From: Nymphaea colorata
Taxonomy: Eukaryota > Streptophyta > Magnoliopsida > Nymphaeales > Nymphaeaceae
Direction of reading: 5' to 3'
Assembly: GCF_008831285.2 (NCBI RefSeq)
Contig: NC_045141.1
Location: 10,962,106-11,026,105, forward strand
DNA: 64,000 nucleotides
Position 1 is the stretch's first letter. Every line of letters starts with the position of its first letter. The notes under the pieces are model-generated. The model saw nothing but the letters and a program-made list of their open reading frames with translations. It was not told the origin of the DNA and searched no databases. The translations under genes were made by a program, and so were the position numbers. Below, in pieces: positions 45,051 through 56,809 of this stretch.

Positions 45051-47525
45051 TGTTAACACCCCAAATTTTTTCACATCAAAATTGAAGCAATGTCAAAATT
45101 TTACAAAACAATTGTGAAAAATTGCAACTTCAAAGTCAATTTCGAATTTAAAGAACATTTTAGATTCAAATCATGAATTTGACTTGTGACACGAATCTCA
45201 AAGCAAGATTACGAATTCAAACTAGATCCAAATTAGATTTTGAAATCCAAATTCAATTACAAATGTTATTTGGAATCCAAATCCAATTACAAATGTCATT
45301 TGAAATCCATATGATTGCAAAATCCAAATTTTGATTTAAATCCAAGAATTGGATCTAATTCAGTCTAGAATGCTACGTGGGACCCATGTGTGGGCCCCAC
45401 CTAGATAGTGTGGTCAAAAGCCCACCCAAGAGGTCACACACACCCTTTTCTAAAAATATCTTCCCTCAATTAAATAAAAAAAATATTTTCAAAAGAAAAT
45501 GAATAAGGGTTCACAGGAAAAGAGAGTAATCTCTCTCTCTCTCCCTTAGTTAAAGAAAAATCAAATTCCAAAGAAGCAATAAGTGTTATAATTAAACTCA
45601 CCTAACCTACTTAATCCAAGTAGGTTTGATCTAGGTGCACCCAACTGTGGTCTCAATTTCAGCTAGGCTCAGTCAACATGAGCTCAGCTCAGTCAAAAGG
45701 GTAGGTCTGTCCCACGACCCAATCAGTAGACAAAAATCGACCTTGTCCGGATCGAATCCACTTTGACTAAACTCAGTCAAAGTATAATTTATCTCAATTT
45801 AGAGCTTTCTTAGCTCAAATTCAACAAATTACCTCAAACAAAGTTAAACTACTTGCAAATGAGCTTTGACTTTGGTCAATTGATCGAAATTTACGAATCT
45901 GGATAATTTTGTCCTTTTATGAGCAAATTGAGATTACAAAACCTAAATTAGGATTTTATGAAAGGCAAACATGCATTTGGATTTTTCAAATGCATAAATC
46001 AAATAACAAATTAAAATTCAATATTTCAAACCGAGGTTTGATTCAATTGAATTCCATCTTCAATCATGTTATGGACGAAAATAACATTTTCGAACCAAAT
46101 TTGATAAAATTTTCAAATTTTATTCAAATTTTAATTGAATTATCATAATTTAATAACATTTAGAGCTTAACAAATTGGTTTTAACCTAACATGATCAATT
46201 TCAAACAAAGAAAAAAAAATAGAACAAAATAAGACAAAACCCTGTGCAATGGCATTTTCATCTAAAATTTTGGTCAAAGATGAGCAGCTAGGTCTGAACC
46301 AAGGTAGACCACTCCAATCCCAGCTCACCTATCTCGTGTAAATGAGCTAGGTGTGGTCAACCAGGACCATTAAAACTCTATTTAACTCCTTTTACAAGTC
46401 TCCAAAGTCTTAAGTGAGTTTTCAATATGAGTTAATAAGGTAGTTGAACCCTTCTTCTCCTCTATGTAAACCCTCTCTTGGCAACCAAGGGGAGGGAGGA
46501 TGAATTTTTGAAGTTTTTATCAAGTTGTTGCAGCCAAGGATAGGAGGGAGAAGCCGAGGAGGAGAAAGAAAATTGGTCCAAGCCCTCTTCCCCTCTTTTT
46601 CTCATTCTCTTCTTTATTTTTCCCTATTCTCTCTATTGATTTTGCTAGTTTAGTGTGGTGAACTCTTACTTAGGATTTTCGTGGTAAAAAGCTCTCTTTT
46701 CCCCACTGCAAATTCCAGCAAGTCATTTTTTCTTCTTTTTGCTTTGCTAAGTTCGAATCCAAGCTTGGATTCTTGCTTAGGATTGCTTGATTTAGAAAAC
46801 AAGCAAGGAGGAAGATCAATTATCAAGACCGACCATAAGGTAGATCACTCTAATTCATTTTCTTTCATTTCAGTTTCTTGCTTTTATTTTTAATTTAAGC
46901 ACTCGAGGGAATAGTTTATTTTCATTTATGTCATGACTGAGAATGATGTCCAACTAAAGAAAAACTACGATTAAATGTACATGTTAATGCGTAATGCATG
47001 CATGAGTTAGTTTTTCTAAAACATGAACCCATGTATCAAATTTTAAAAAGGGCCCCAAAACCATGTTCCTTTCAAAACAACAAGCTTAAAATCATTTTGA
47101 ACTCTCTACCATGAGAGAATCCCACGGTGAGAGAGTGATTTTGCTGCAACATATATGATGAAAATACCTATTGGGGATTGATACATTCTTATGAATGTGA
47201 TCTATCCTTCCATGGCAAAATTAAGGACAAACTAACTTGAGCATTGTCTTGTTTTTCTTCGCATTTAAAGTCATTTTGATTCATGTCTTTCAATTTAATT
47301 GATCAAGGGTGGTAGAAGAAATTAGAAATTAGTTTTCAATTTTTTTACGTAAAAGAACCCAGCCATGAATCATCATGATTCATGAGTTATGCGGTCCCTT
47401 GATAAAATTTCATTTTGTAGAGTAAGATACGTATATATATATATATATATATATACATAATATATATATATATATACATAATATGTATATATATATATAT
47501 ACATAATATGTATATATATACAGAT

Positions 47526-47556
<31 letters not shown>

Positions 47557-49219
47557 TTGCAACCTCTTGTTAAAAGTTATTTTCCTCTTTTAAAATCAGG
47601 TTGAAACATGTTTTCAAGTTGATTTTAAGAAAGATGATCACTCTATTGATTTTCGAAGTGCGAAGCTATGAAATCACTTTCATTTCAAAGTTTGCTTAAT
47701 TCCAAAAATTCATACGTAAAATGTATGCAAGTTGCTGAAATTGGGTCATACTTTACAAGAATTGATTCAAGAGTGTCGAACTTTACACATTTGAAATGCT
47801 AATTTTCAGCCATAAAGTGGCAAGGCTTTGAGGAACAATAAAAAAAAATCTAAACCTATCCAATCGGCATCCTAAAATACTTTTTATGTATTGTTGTTCT
47901 CATTCATAAGTTTTCATATTTACATGAGACTAATCCATTTCCTAAAATGCTAAAAAAATTCATTTTCATTTCTCCAAAAAGGATACAAATTATCCTAAAA
48001 TTTTCCAAATAAGTTGACGATTCTATTGGTATGAAATCTGAAATTTGAATAGGTTTGAAAAACTTATCATTTCTATCTAAGAAATAAGCTTTCTCTTGGA
48101 ATCAATGTCTATAATTTTCAGCTATTTAAATCAATACAAGATCTGATTTTTTTTTTAGCTATTTTGAGACAAAAGTGGATGTCATCCACATTTCCCATCT
48201 ATTTTAAAAATTGATTTTGGCATCATTTGTATATTTTTTATTATTTTGATAATTTTACATTAAGTATCAAGCTTATGGACTGTATCTCTAATTCATGTGT
48301 TTAATAATATGATAAGCACATTTAGAGAAAGTTCTATATTTTAATTAAAATCAATCATCATGTTAAATTGTATGATGTGAAATTGCAATGAATGGACTTT
48401 GAGAGATTATGAGAGAGTGAAGGATGCATGTTTCATATAGTTTCCTTTCTCATTTCACACATTCACACTCACTTAAAGCCAATAACACCACATGCACTTT
48501 CTCAAGAAAGTAAGTGATCCAAATTTGAGTTGCAAAAGTTGACCAAGTCATATTGCAACAAGAATTTGTAAATCTCACTTAAAAAATTACATGTTTTCTA
48601 ACAATTTAGAATCTATGTTTCATCAAAAGAATGAACTCTACGTAACCAAATCCAAGTTTCTAAATCTTAGACCAAATCACACGATTTGGCAAAAGAAGAA
48701 TTCAAAATCAATTTGTTTGCTATGGTAACTTAGCTATTTTTATAAAAATTGATCATAAGAAGATCATAATTTGAACTCATGAATCATCTTGAGTTCACAA
48801 CAAACAACAAAGAACTAAATTTCAATCTTCAAAATCACCAAGAATCATTGATTTCAAATCAAATGACACAAAAGCGAAGGTTTTCAAATCAACTTGAAAA
48901 CCCTTCAATCTTCAAATAACTCATCCAAGGAATTCATTTTCAAAACAAATTCAAATCATTTGTTCAAAATGGACTTTGGTTCTTGAATCCAAAAGCTCAA
49001 TGCACAAGCATATAGGATTTGCATCATTAACTCGTATATGATCCAAATAATTTTTAGTCCTTGGTCCAATTACCCATGTTGAAGGCGGTAGGAATGGTTG
49101 GACCTCATATCGATGAGTGGACCTTTTTTTTCTTAAAAATTTTCCTCAAAACCCCGTTTAAAACAAAATTTTTGCTGATTCGCATTAGACACTCCCAAGG
49201 AAGGGGTGGGGTGTGAACA
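45051..49219. mobile_element. 4.17-kb solo LTR with 5-bp target duplication
   Basis: The segment starts TGTTAACACCCCA and ends TGGGGTGTGAACA, inverted repeats matching 12 of 13 positions, with the TG...CA of LTRs. It is bordered by an exact 5-bp direct repeat, cctac (45046-45050 and 49220-49224), as integrase leaves. There is one such unit: no internal duplicate, no gag-pol, no primer-binding site. It is therefore best read as a solo LTR left by recombination between two LTRs. LTRs of 4-5 kb starting with TGT(T)AACACCCC suit the Tat/Ogre side of Ty3/gypsy, from general knowledge. A tatgtaaaccctct stretch near 46463 may be the transcription start area in plus orientation. Confidence 0.85.
47431..47553. 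repeat. compound (TA)n microsatellite within the solo LTR
   Basis: TA runs interrupted by tacataa and atgtatata blocks, with a semi-regular higher order (the phrase tatacataata recurs three times). Confidence 0.93.
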
Positions 49220-49224
49220 CCTAC

Positions 49225-51020
49225 AAAAGTTAAAGTTGCAAAACTAGTTCTTTTGACTATTGAGGAAGTAAAGGTCAAAGCAAAGGAACTATAGTTTGTG
49301 CTTCAGTTTAATAATCAATGAGCATACATTGGATCTACAACAATACCTAGGTGAATGTTGTTGACCATCAATATTGGTTCATTTTTTCTTTACTAGTCTG
49401 CTTTATTATTGAATATGTAGCCTAATGAATAGCATAAATAACTTTGAGGTGTTGTTAGTGCAGCAAAAAAGTTATGTTAATTTTGAAATTCTTAGCTTGA
49501 AAGTCAAATAGGTTTTCAGGATGGTAATTTCTCAGAAACATGCAATACAATGTAATGTTAGGAAGAAGTACATTTTAATTCATGTGCTCCCACACATGAG
49601 ATAATTATAGAATCTTATTGTACATTAGATTGTATTTGACCCAAGATGGGCCACACTGACAAGGTACATTCTTGCTGACGTGCTATACATCCTCATTTAG
49701 CTTTTGTATGACATTTTTTTTTTGTTTATGTTCCATTTGTGTGATTTATGATGAATTGACAAGTTAATATTCTAATAGTGAAATGACTTCTATATTTTAC
49801 ATGTACCATAGTTGAGGTGAGGTTGTTGATTTTTGTTATATGTATACTTGTGGTAGGTGTTGTTTTGTAGGTGTTAGAGTGAGCTTCTTTTGTTACAAAA
49901 GTTTTCAATGTAATTGTGGAACTTCAACACTAATTCAGATAGCAGAAAATGGTACAAATGCATGGAGGCTTTTAACTTGCTATTTGCTACCATTGTAGGG
50001 CACTAAAATATTGCAATTGTCTTGGATGGTGTTGTAAAGAAGATGCACGTACATGTTGTACAAAGCCAATGTAGATTTTTTGCTTAACTAATTGGAAGTT
50101 GCAAGGAAAGTGATACTACATGTGAATAAAAAGCTAGAAGAAATGCATTGCGTGTATGCCATGAAGAAGCCAGACACCATGATGAAGCCAGATAGGGATG
50201 GAGCAGTTATGAAGTAGTGGGTATAGGGATGGAGCAGTTATGAAGTAGTGGGTGAAGGAATAAAAAGTTTTAAAATTAATAATGTTGTCAACATCAATAT
50301 AAAACATTAATAGTTGAATCATCTACATTTCATGAATGACTATTTTTCATTGATAAACATATTTGACTATTTTCACGTATGCAATATTGTATATTTTTCA
50401 TTGCAAAAATATGTTTGACTATTTAGTCTAGAAAGAGCTATAAATGAATAGAACTTGCTCTCATTAAGAGAACTCACATGACTTGTTTTAGACTTTATGT
50501 GTGTTGTTTTAATGCAGAAGGATCTTGATACACTTTAAGGAAGCTTCTATTTTATGAGTACACGTCATGCAATACAAATATTTACAGGAAAGTCTTTCAC
50601 CAATGTTTTCTGTACATGCCAAGCTAACTAGACCAACATAAGATTTTCAACTCTACCTGAGATCATCTTCAAAATCAACTCTACTTGTGAAGGCAGTTGG
50701 TTTTTGAGATTTCCTGTTCATTTACTTTATAAGCATAAGCTTAGTAGTTATTTTCTACTCCATGAAGTTATGAATATTTTATTATTGAGTGCTCAATAAA
50801 ACTCTCTAGATATGTTCTACTTTTTTTTGTGTGTAATTTATGAAAGTTTTATGGCTTAAGTTCTAGATCTATAAAACATTAGCAGTTTTTGTTGATTCTA
50901 CCATTTATTTTCAATCTAAAAAGTAGCATAAGGTTGCATTGAAGAGATGCAATCCTTATGATAAGTTTGCAAGTTACATAGCATGGATATGTAACATGGA
51001 TATGGTATAAGGGTCACTAG
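49225..51020. other. AT-rich region, no recognised gene
   Basis: No supported coding region. It includes a two-unit 31-bp tandem repeat at 50192-50253 (atagggatggagcagttatg...). It may be interior of the element beginning at 44119. Confidence 0.5.
50192..50253. repeat. 31-bp tandem repeat, two units
   Basis: The two units, 50192-50222 and 50223-50253, are identical or nearly so and begin atagggatggagcagttatg. Confidence 0.9.
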
Positions 51021-51635
51021 ACTCTTCTTCTTTTTCTTCTTCTTCTTCTTCGTCTTCCTCTTTTGTTTTTATAGTTGTTCTCCTTTGTTTTCCCTATTCC
51101 TTATTACTTAAAAGACTCTTGGTATAAACTCATGCAAAAGGTTGAGGGCTCATCAAGTATGTTTTTGCTTTAATTTTAGGTAGTCAGATATTTTTTCATG
51201 TGTTTAATACTGGACCCCAAAAGGAGATGAATCCATTTACCTTAGCCAAAGGATCTTCTTTTTCTTCTTTTTTTGTTGTTTTTCAGTTTTTTCTTCCTCT
51301 TCCTCTTCTTCTTCTTCTTCTTCTTCTTCTTCTTCTTCTTCAGTTTTCTTCATTTTCTTTTTATATTTTCCTTCTACTTTTGTTTTCTTCTTTCCCTTCT
51401 TCTTCTTCTTCTATTGTTTCTTTAGTGTTGTTCTTCTTTCTCTTTTTTTCTCTTTTTTTCATTTTCTTCTTCTTCTTCTTCTATTTTGTTCTTTCCCCTC
51501 ATCCTCCTCTTCCTTCTTTTGCTTTCTTCTTCTTCTTCTTCTTCATCTTTCTTTCGTTTATTCTTTTGCTTTCTTTTTCTTCTTTTTCCTTTTCCTCTTC
51601 TTCTACCTTTTTCTTCTTTTTCTTCTTCAGCATGC
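51021..51635. repeat. (CTT)n polypyrimidine tract
   Basis: A pyrimidine-dominated strand with long uninterrupted CTT runs (51300-51342, for example) and smaller ones at 51031-51052, 51398-51411, 51463-51483 and 51526-51545. A 147-codon open frame across it reads almost only Phe, Ser and Leu and is a by-product of the repeat, not a gene. Mirror-symmetric purine/pyrimidine runs of this length can form triplex DNA. Confidence 0.93.
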
Positions 51636-51639
51636 CAAT

Positions 51640-52335
51640 CTAGTTTCTCCGAAGCATTATGGTGATAATATTTAGTACATTGTGCTCAATTACATTGATT
51701 TGCCCATGTAAAATAGTATTGTGAACAACATATTTTGTATTAAATTCTTTCTTATGTTGACATTATGGTTTCCATAAGGCTTTCTTATGTTTCTTTATGA
51801 TATAGGAAGAGGTTGGAATGACATGAAAATTTAAAATATTTGAACCATTTCAAGGACTTGTACTTGTTTTAGCTTTTCTTTGGTTGTATACTACATTCAA
51901 ACTTTTGTGGAAAGGAGCTGAATGTTGTTGGATTCTATCTCTATGACATCTTATGATAAATTAGCATTTTATTAATTGTTGTTGATGTTTCAATTTTGTC
52001 TCTACAAAGCTCCCAATTGTTATGATATGTTCCCTACATACATAGAAGATGACTCAAAAGTGCGTTTGTACCCAGCATGATGAGCCAAAAGTGGGGTAAA
52101 TGATTTTTGTTATATGAAATTGAAACATAAATATAATATTTATAAAAATAATAACAAAACTGAAAAAATTGACTACAATACTAAGCATATCAATAAAGAA
52201 GAATACAGAACATATGATAATATCAACTAAGAGAATAAATAAATAACAAGTATTGCTGAACAACAACATATGTATATGTATAAACATTAAAAAAGTAACT
52301 AATTTGTGTAATTATCAAGTGATATTTAACAAAGT
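51640..52335. other. 3' flank of the hAT transposase gene
   Basis: AT-rich sequence with no recognised gene. The other end of the hAT element should be in or near this interval, but I could not find a convincing inverted-repeat terminus. Confidence 0.45.
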
Positions 52336-54904
52336 TCAAATGAATTGGTCAATTGTATCTTCATCATTGTCATCTTCTTTAATGGACGACGGTTCATCAT
52401 CATTTGAATCGTCCATGTATTGAATAGGTTCATCCTCTTCTTCAGTTGCTTCATCATCAAAGCTCTCATGTTCTAAATCTTCTATTATTGTTTTACCTAA
52501 TATAAAAACAATAACATACAACAAAATATAACAGTTAGAAAAGAAAAAAGACAATGTTCATATTTTTATTTCAAAAATTACAAACATATAGCAAATACCT
52601 TTGCCAACACTTTTCTTTTGAGAAGAAGAAACACTTTTACGCTTTTTCATAGACCTTGACAGATCTTCGAAAGGAATGATATTAATGTTATCGATCTCAA
52701 ATGATGAGTGCAACCAAGAATCATCTAATGAAAGTGCTAAAACAGAATCTTCTTGTTCAACAACTCATTCATCATCTGAATCAATAGTATCAACACATAA
52801 TGGATCTTGAGTATTTTACTTTCTCATTTCTCTTTCACTTCATATTATACATGACAAAGACCAAAGAATTAAGTTTCTCTTGGTCAAAGCGATTTCTTCT
52901 TTTTGTATGTACCTACCATATAATTGCATAAGTTAATCATTTTGACAATTACAAATAAACATTTGAATGATAGCACAATAAATGATTTGAAAGTTTCATT
53001 TATTTACCAAAGACAATGAGCTCCAGTTACGCTCACATCCTGATGCATTGCATATAAGATTGAGAATTCTCATAGCAAAATTCTTCAATTCTTTTGTATC
53101 GTCGCCAAATGTATTCCACCAATCAACTGACAAAAATAAACAAAAAGAGTAGTTTAGATAACTTCATTTGATCCACTCATAAGTTCACAATATAAATCAA
53201 AACAATTAAAAAAAATGTACCAAGATGTTTTTTCTTTCTTGTTCCAATTGCTAACGATCTGCCGAACTCACCAACTTCATTTTCATATGAATCAAGTTGA
53301 ACTAAAATATCACATCTTTCTTCTACAGTAGGCACCATAATGTCTAAGCATTCCATTAGTCCAGCTTTTATTCTTCTATCCGTGAGGACATCATCATCAT
53401 AATGAAAATGTGGGTTTAAATAATACCCTACAGCATGTAAAAGGTGATGCATTTGATTATCCCACCTATTATCAATTATTTGCCAAATTTTTGTATACCT
53501 TTTCTGATCATTATCTACATTGTATGCTATTTCTTCTTTTGCCATTTTCATATGATTATATAAAAATCTCATAACTAGCTTTTGATCTGAATCAACAACT
53601 CTCAACACCTTCACTAAAGGTAATGTAACTTTAATAATATATGATATTACATTCCAGAACCTTTCATCTTGAGTAAGAATCCACATTACCTCCTTGCCTT
53701 TGGGATTTTTAATATAATAATCACTGTCTTGAAATTCTGGAGACAAAAACATGTTCTTCAATGCTATTTTGTTTGTACGAATACTCTGTAAAGTAAGATA
53801 GAAAGTAGCAAAACATGTAATAGGAGGCCGTAAAAGCTCTTTACCATTTGTATATTTTCTCTTCAAATTTAATACCCAAGTATGCCCATATATAAATGTA
53901 CTTATAACTTTTGCTTTTTCAATCACTTCCTTATGCAAACGTATCTTATCAATGTCTTCAAGAATTAAATCTATGCAATGAGCTGCACAAGGTGTCCAAA
54001 AAATATGTTTAAAGCCATCAATTTCTTTCAACTTCATACCTGCAGCTTTGTAGTTAGCAGCATTATCAGTAACTACCTGCACTACGTTTTTCTCTCCAAC
54101 TTCTTTAATTATCTCCACGAATAATTTGACCAAATTATCAGCAATCTTTTTTACACCACTAATATCGTAAGACTTTAAAAAAACTGTACCCGAAGGATTA
54201 TTTACAAGAAAGTTAATCAAATTTCTACTTTTACCATCAGTCCAGCCATCTGCCATTATGGTACAACCAGTCTTCAACCACGTCTTCTTGTAGTCCTCTA
54301 ATTTGATTTGCACTTTATCAACTTCTTCTTTTAGGATCGACATCTGCATATCATTGTAGGTTGGTGGTTTCAATCCTTGACCATAATTTCCCACAGCTTC
54401 AATCTTTCTCTCAAAATATGAACTGTTACATAAGTTAAATGATAAAGCATTCGCAAAAAAGAACTGACCTATGGCAGAATATACTTGCTTCCTTTCCTCT
54501 TTCTTGAAGGCATTGTTGATTGTTGGTTGTCACATATCTGAAGTTACAAATTGATCCATTGGACCCCGTGAAATTCCACATTTACGAACATTGGGAGATG
54601 TAAGGCCATCACTGATTATTCCTTCATCCAAACATTCATTCCTACGCAATTCAATATTGTTTTTTTTCCTTTGTAGTTCACTTTTTTGTACCTGCAAATA
54701 ATTATTGAAAAATTGTACAACACTTTGTGGTGCTTTGTCACATGCTTTAGCATCTTTTGTAGTTCCAGCCAAGTGTTGTTTCATTCTGAAAACTCCACCT
54801 CTATAAGTTTTCTTACGATAATTGCATATCAAGTTGCCCCTTTTTTCTTTATCATTAGGATCTTCTTCAAGACAATGTTCTCATGCTGGATCCCGTCGAG
54901 ACAT
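52336..54904 (-). pseudogene. hAT-superfamily transposase gene with stop codons
   Basis: A minus-strand hAT transposase (DUF659-type). It starts at 54904 with MSRRDPA, where the expected Trp is a stop (54881-54883). A BED-finger region follows (CNYR, GGVFRMKQHLAG), in which one zinc-binding Cys is replaced by Arg. The catalytic core (54394-53222) contains MADGWTD, VVTDNAANYKAAG and PCAAHCIDL. A GT-AG junction then leads to the dimerisation motif DWWNTFGDDTKELKNFA and CERNWS (53128-53012). The next exon has VHTKRRNRFDQEKLNSLVF and ends in a stop (52835-52837). Further down lie another TGG-to-TGA stop (52765-52767) and an acidic tail (52554-52336). Core acidic residues remain, but at least three stops make it inactive. 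Confidence 0.9.
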
Positions 54905-54949
54905 TTTTTCTCAAACCTAAAAAATGTACTACAACTAAGCATCCAATGA

Positions 54950-56420
54950 GTTCAATTACATTGTATGCAAAAGCTCAAATTGCTAAGTATACCCAAATAA
55001 TAACAATACATAATGTAACAAATATTAACACCATAAGACAAATTTAAATTATTTTAACTGGTCATTTAAGGTCTTGTAACTAAATATGTTTCTTTGAATG
55101 AATGTGGTTCATCGCCTAATCAATTTGGTCGATCAGTAAAAATAAAAAAAGAAGAACGAGAACTTTTTAAGGACATGAACTCAATTTCCCCATCTACAGG
55201 TCATTCAAATGGGCACACCGTTCAATTTCAAAACAGTTGTAAACTTAAGCACAAGCCAGTGTACTGACGTGATAGGTGAATGAATATCAAGAAAATAATT
55301 GAAATTATCAAATGATAGCACTTGATGCAATAGCTTTTGCAAATAATTGAAATAGGTGGTAAATAGTCCAATTAATCTAGCAACAGTAACTCCATTATAG
55401 CAATTACAATGTAAAACCTTGTTAGCAAGGACTTGTATCAAAAAGTATTATCACTTTCGTCTAACAAGAAAATCAGGTGGTAAAATAGCTGAATTTTATA
55501 TGCAGTTAGAAGTGTGTCGTGAGCCACCACCAAGAGCCATGATAACAAACCTTAGACATTTAAGAATCAATTTCAAATACAAGACCTGCTCCAGTTGACA
55601 CACTGATAATAACTTGAATATGAGATACAATACATTCAGACAATCCAGATTTAAAATAATTGTATGACTCCTAACTAACCAACTGTACATGGTTTACGCT
55701 TCCTTGATTTTCCATCTACTTTGTCCACTCTCACCTGTAACACTAGTTGCTATAAGAATAAAAGCAAGTGCAGAAGAAGACATTCAACGTCTTCATTTAA
55801 AGTGTATCTAATCTGATATTTCACAATACAGAAACCCTACAAGGTAACTATTAATTCCCTGCTACAAGGTTCTAATATCACCAACAAAGATTTCTTTGGT
55901 CGACCTATAGTTTGAAGGTTTTTTTTTATCAAAAGTATTTTCAGCTACATATGCATCGGACAACAAATCCTAATTTTCCATTAACTGTTGTATTATATGC
56001 TAACAGGAAAAAGCAAGACATTTAAAGTATACAATAATATACAAACTATAGGCATATGGAAACAAAGAGTATACAATAATATACAAACTATAGGCATATG
56101 GAAGAAATGAACTGCTGTATTATATGTTAACAGGAAAAAGCAAGACATTTAAAGTTTAAACTCACATGCAAGTTGGGGAGTGCCTTGCAGCCAGGCCTGT
56201 CGTTGGAGAGTGCCTTGAAGCAGACGTGCCCTTTCACCTTCTCAGCCGTGGAGAAGAAAGCTCGAAGGAGAAAAGTGTGGGGACGGGTGATTTGGGATTG
56301 ATATTAAGGAAAGGGCAGTTAGGTTGGAAAGAGAGTTTAATTAGGGTTACATTAAAAGCCACTAAATAGACTAACTTTTGTAACTTACGTGTGAGACTAA
56401 TTGTTGGGTTAATTTTCAAT
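54950..56420. other. non-coding region upstream of hAT transposase
   Basis: No supported coding region. It probably contains the 5' leader and internal DNA of the hAT element. Nested duplications occur at 55985-56155. Confidence 0.5.
55985..56155. repeat. nested direct duplications
   Basis: An outer pair of about 44 bp (55985-56028 and 56112-56155; tgtattatatg(c/t)taacagg, then ending aagacatttaaagt) brackets an inner pair of 35 bp (56026-56060 and 56068-56102; agtatacaataatatacaaa, then ending ggcatatgga). The inner pair is identical, the outer pair has two or three differences. Confidence 0.92.
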
Positions 56421-56444
56421 TTTTTACATTAAAAGCCACTAAAT
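56348..56444. repeat. 21-bp exact direct repeat
   Basis: The same 21 bases (ttacattaaaagccactaaa plus t) occur at 56348-56368 and 56424-56444. The second copy lies just before the palindromic motif cluster at 56451. Confidence 0.9.
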
Positions 56445-56450
56445 GAATCT

Positions 56451-56592
56451 GTCCTTGAGGCGCACGAGTCAAGTAGAAGCGTGCCAATGTGTGAGGTGTA
56501 CGCCTCACACACATGAGGTGCACGCTTTAGGGACACGTGCGCCTCAAACCACTGCCTCAAGGCGTTTTTCCTTAAAAACACCTTGACTCGCA
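56451..56592. promoter_or_regulatory. cluster of TGAGGCGC-type motifs, probable hAT subterminal region
   Basis: In about 140 bp, variants of tgaggcgca or its complement occur at least six times: ttgaggcgca (56455), gtgaggtgta, cgcctcac, tgaggtgca, gcgcctcaa and gcctcaaggcg. One pair makes a 22-bp near-perfect palindrome (gtgtgaggtgtacgcctcacac, 56489-56510). An outer pair, cgagtcaag at about 56465 and cttgactcg at 56582, is also inverted. Arrays of short inverted motifs are typical of transposase-binding subterminal regions of hAT elements, and this lies 1.5 kb upstream of the hAT transposase start. The exact terminus was not located. Confidence 0.5.
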
Positions 56593-56785
56593 ATTTTTTT
56601 GTGAGAAGCGTATGGTTCTCACAACATTACCACCAGCAGCTCGAAAGGGGGTAGACCACCCAAGCTAGAACATAAAAAAGCACCATCTTCGCGGTCGAAA
56701 GACCTGTTCACTTTCTGTGGGACCCAGACGATAGGGAGTATCGTTTTGGAGAAAGCTCATCGCCCTTTTTAACAAGCACAATTAC

Positions 56786-56809
56786 ACAGAGCCTGAGGAC
56801 AGGCTCTGT
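56786..56809. repeat. perfect 10-bp stem hairpin
   Basis: acagagcctg and caggctctgt are exact inverted repeats separated by four bases (agga). The spacing allows a stable hairpin in RNA or single-stranded DNA. No T-run follows, and in a plant nuclear genome it has no obvious terminator role. Confidence 0.8.

Noticed and set aside
51200-51643. 147-codon open frame across the CTT tract
   Set aside because: The product is almost entirely Phe, Ser and Leu encoded by the microsatellite; it has no domain character.
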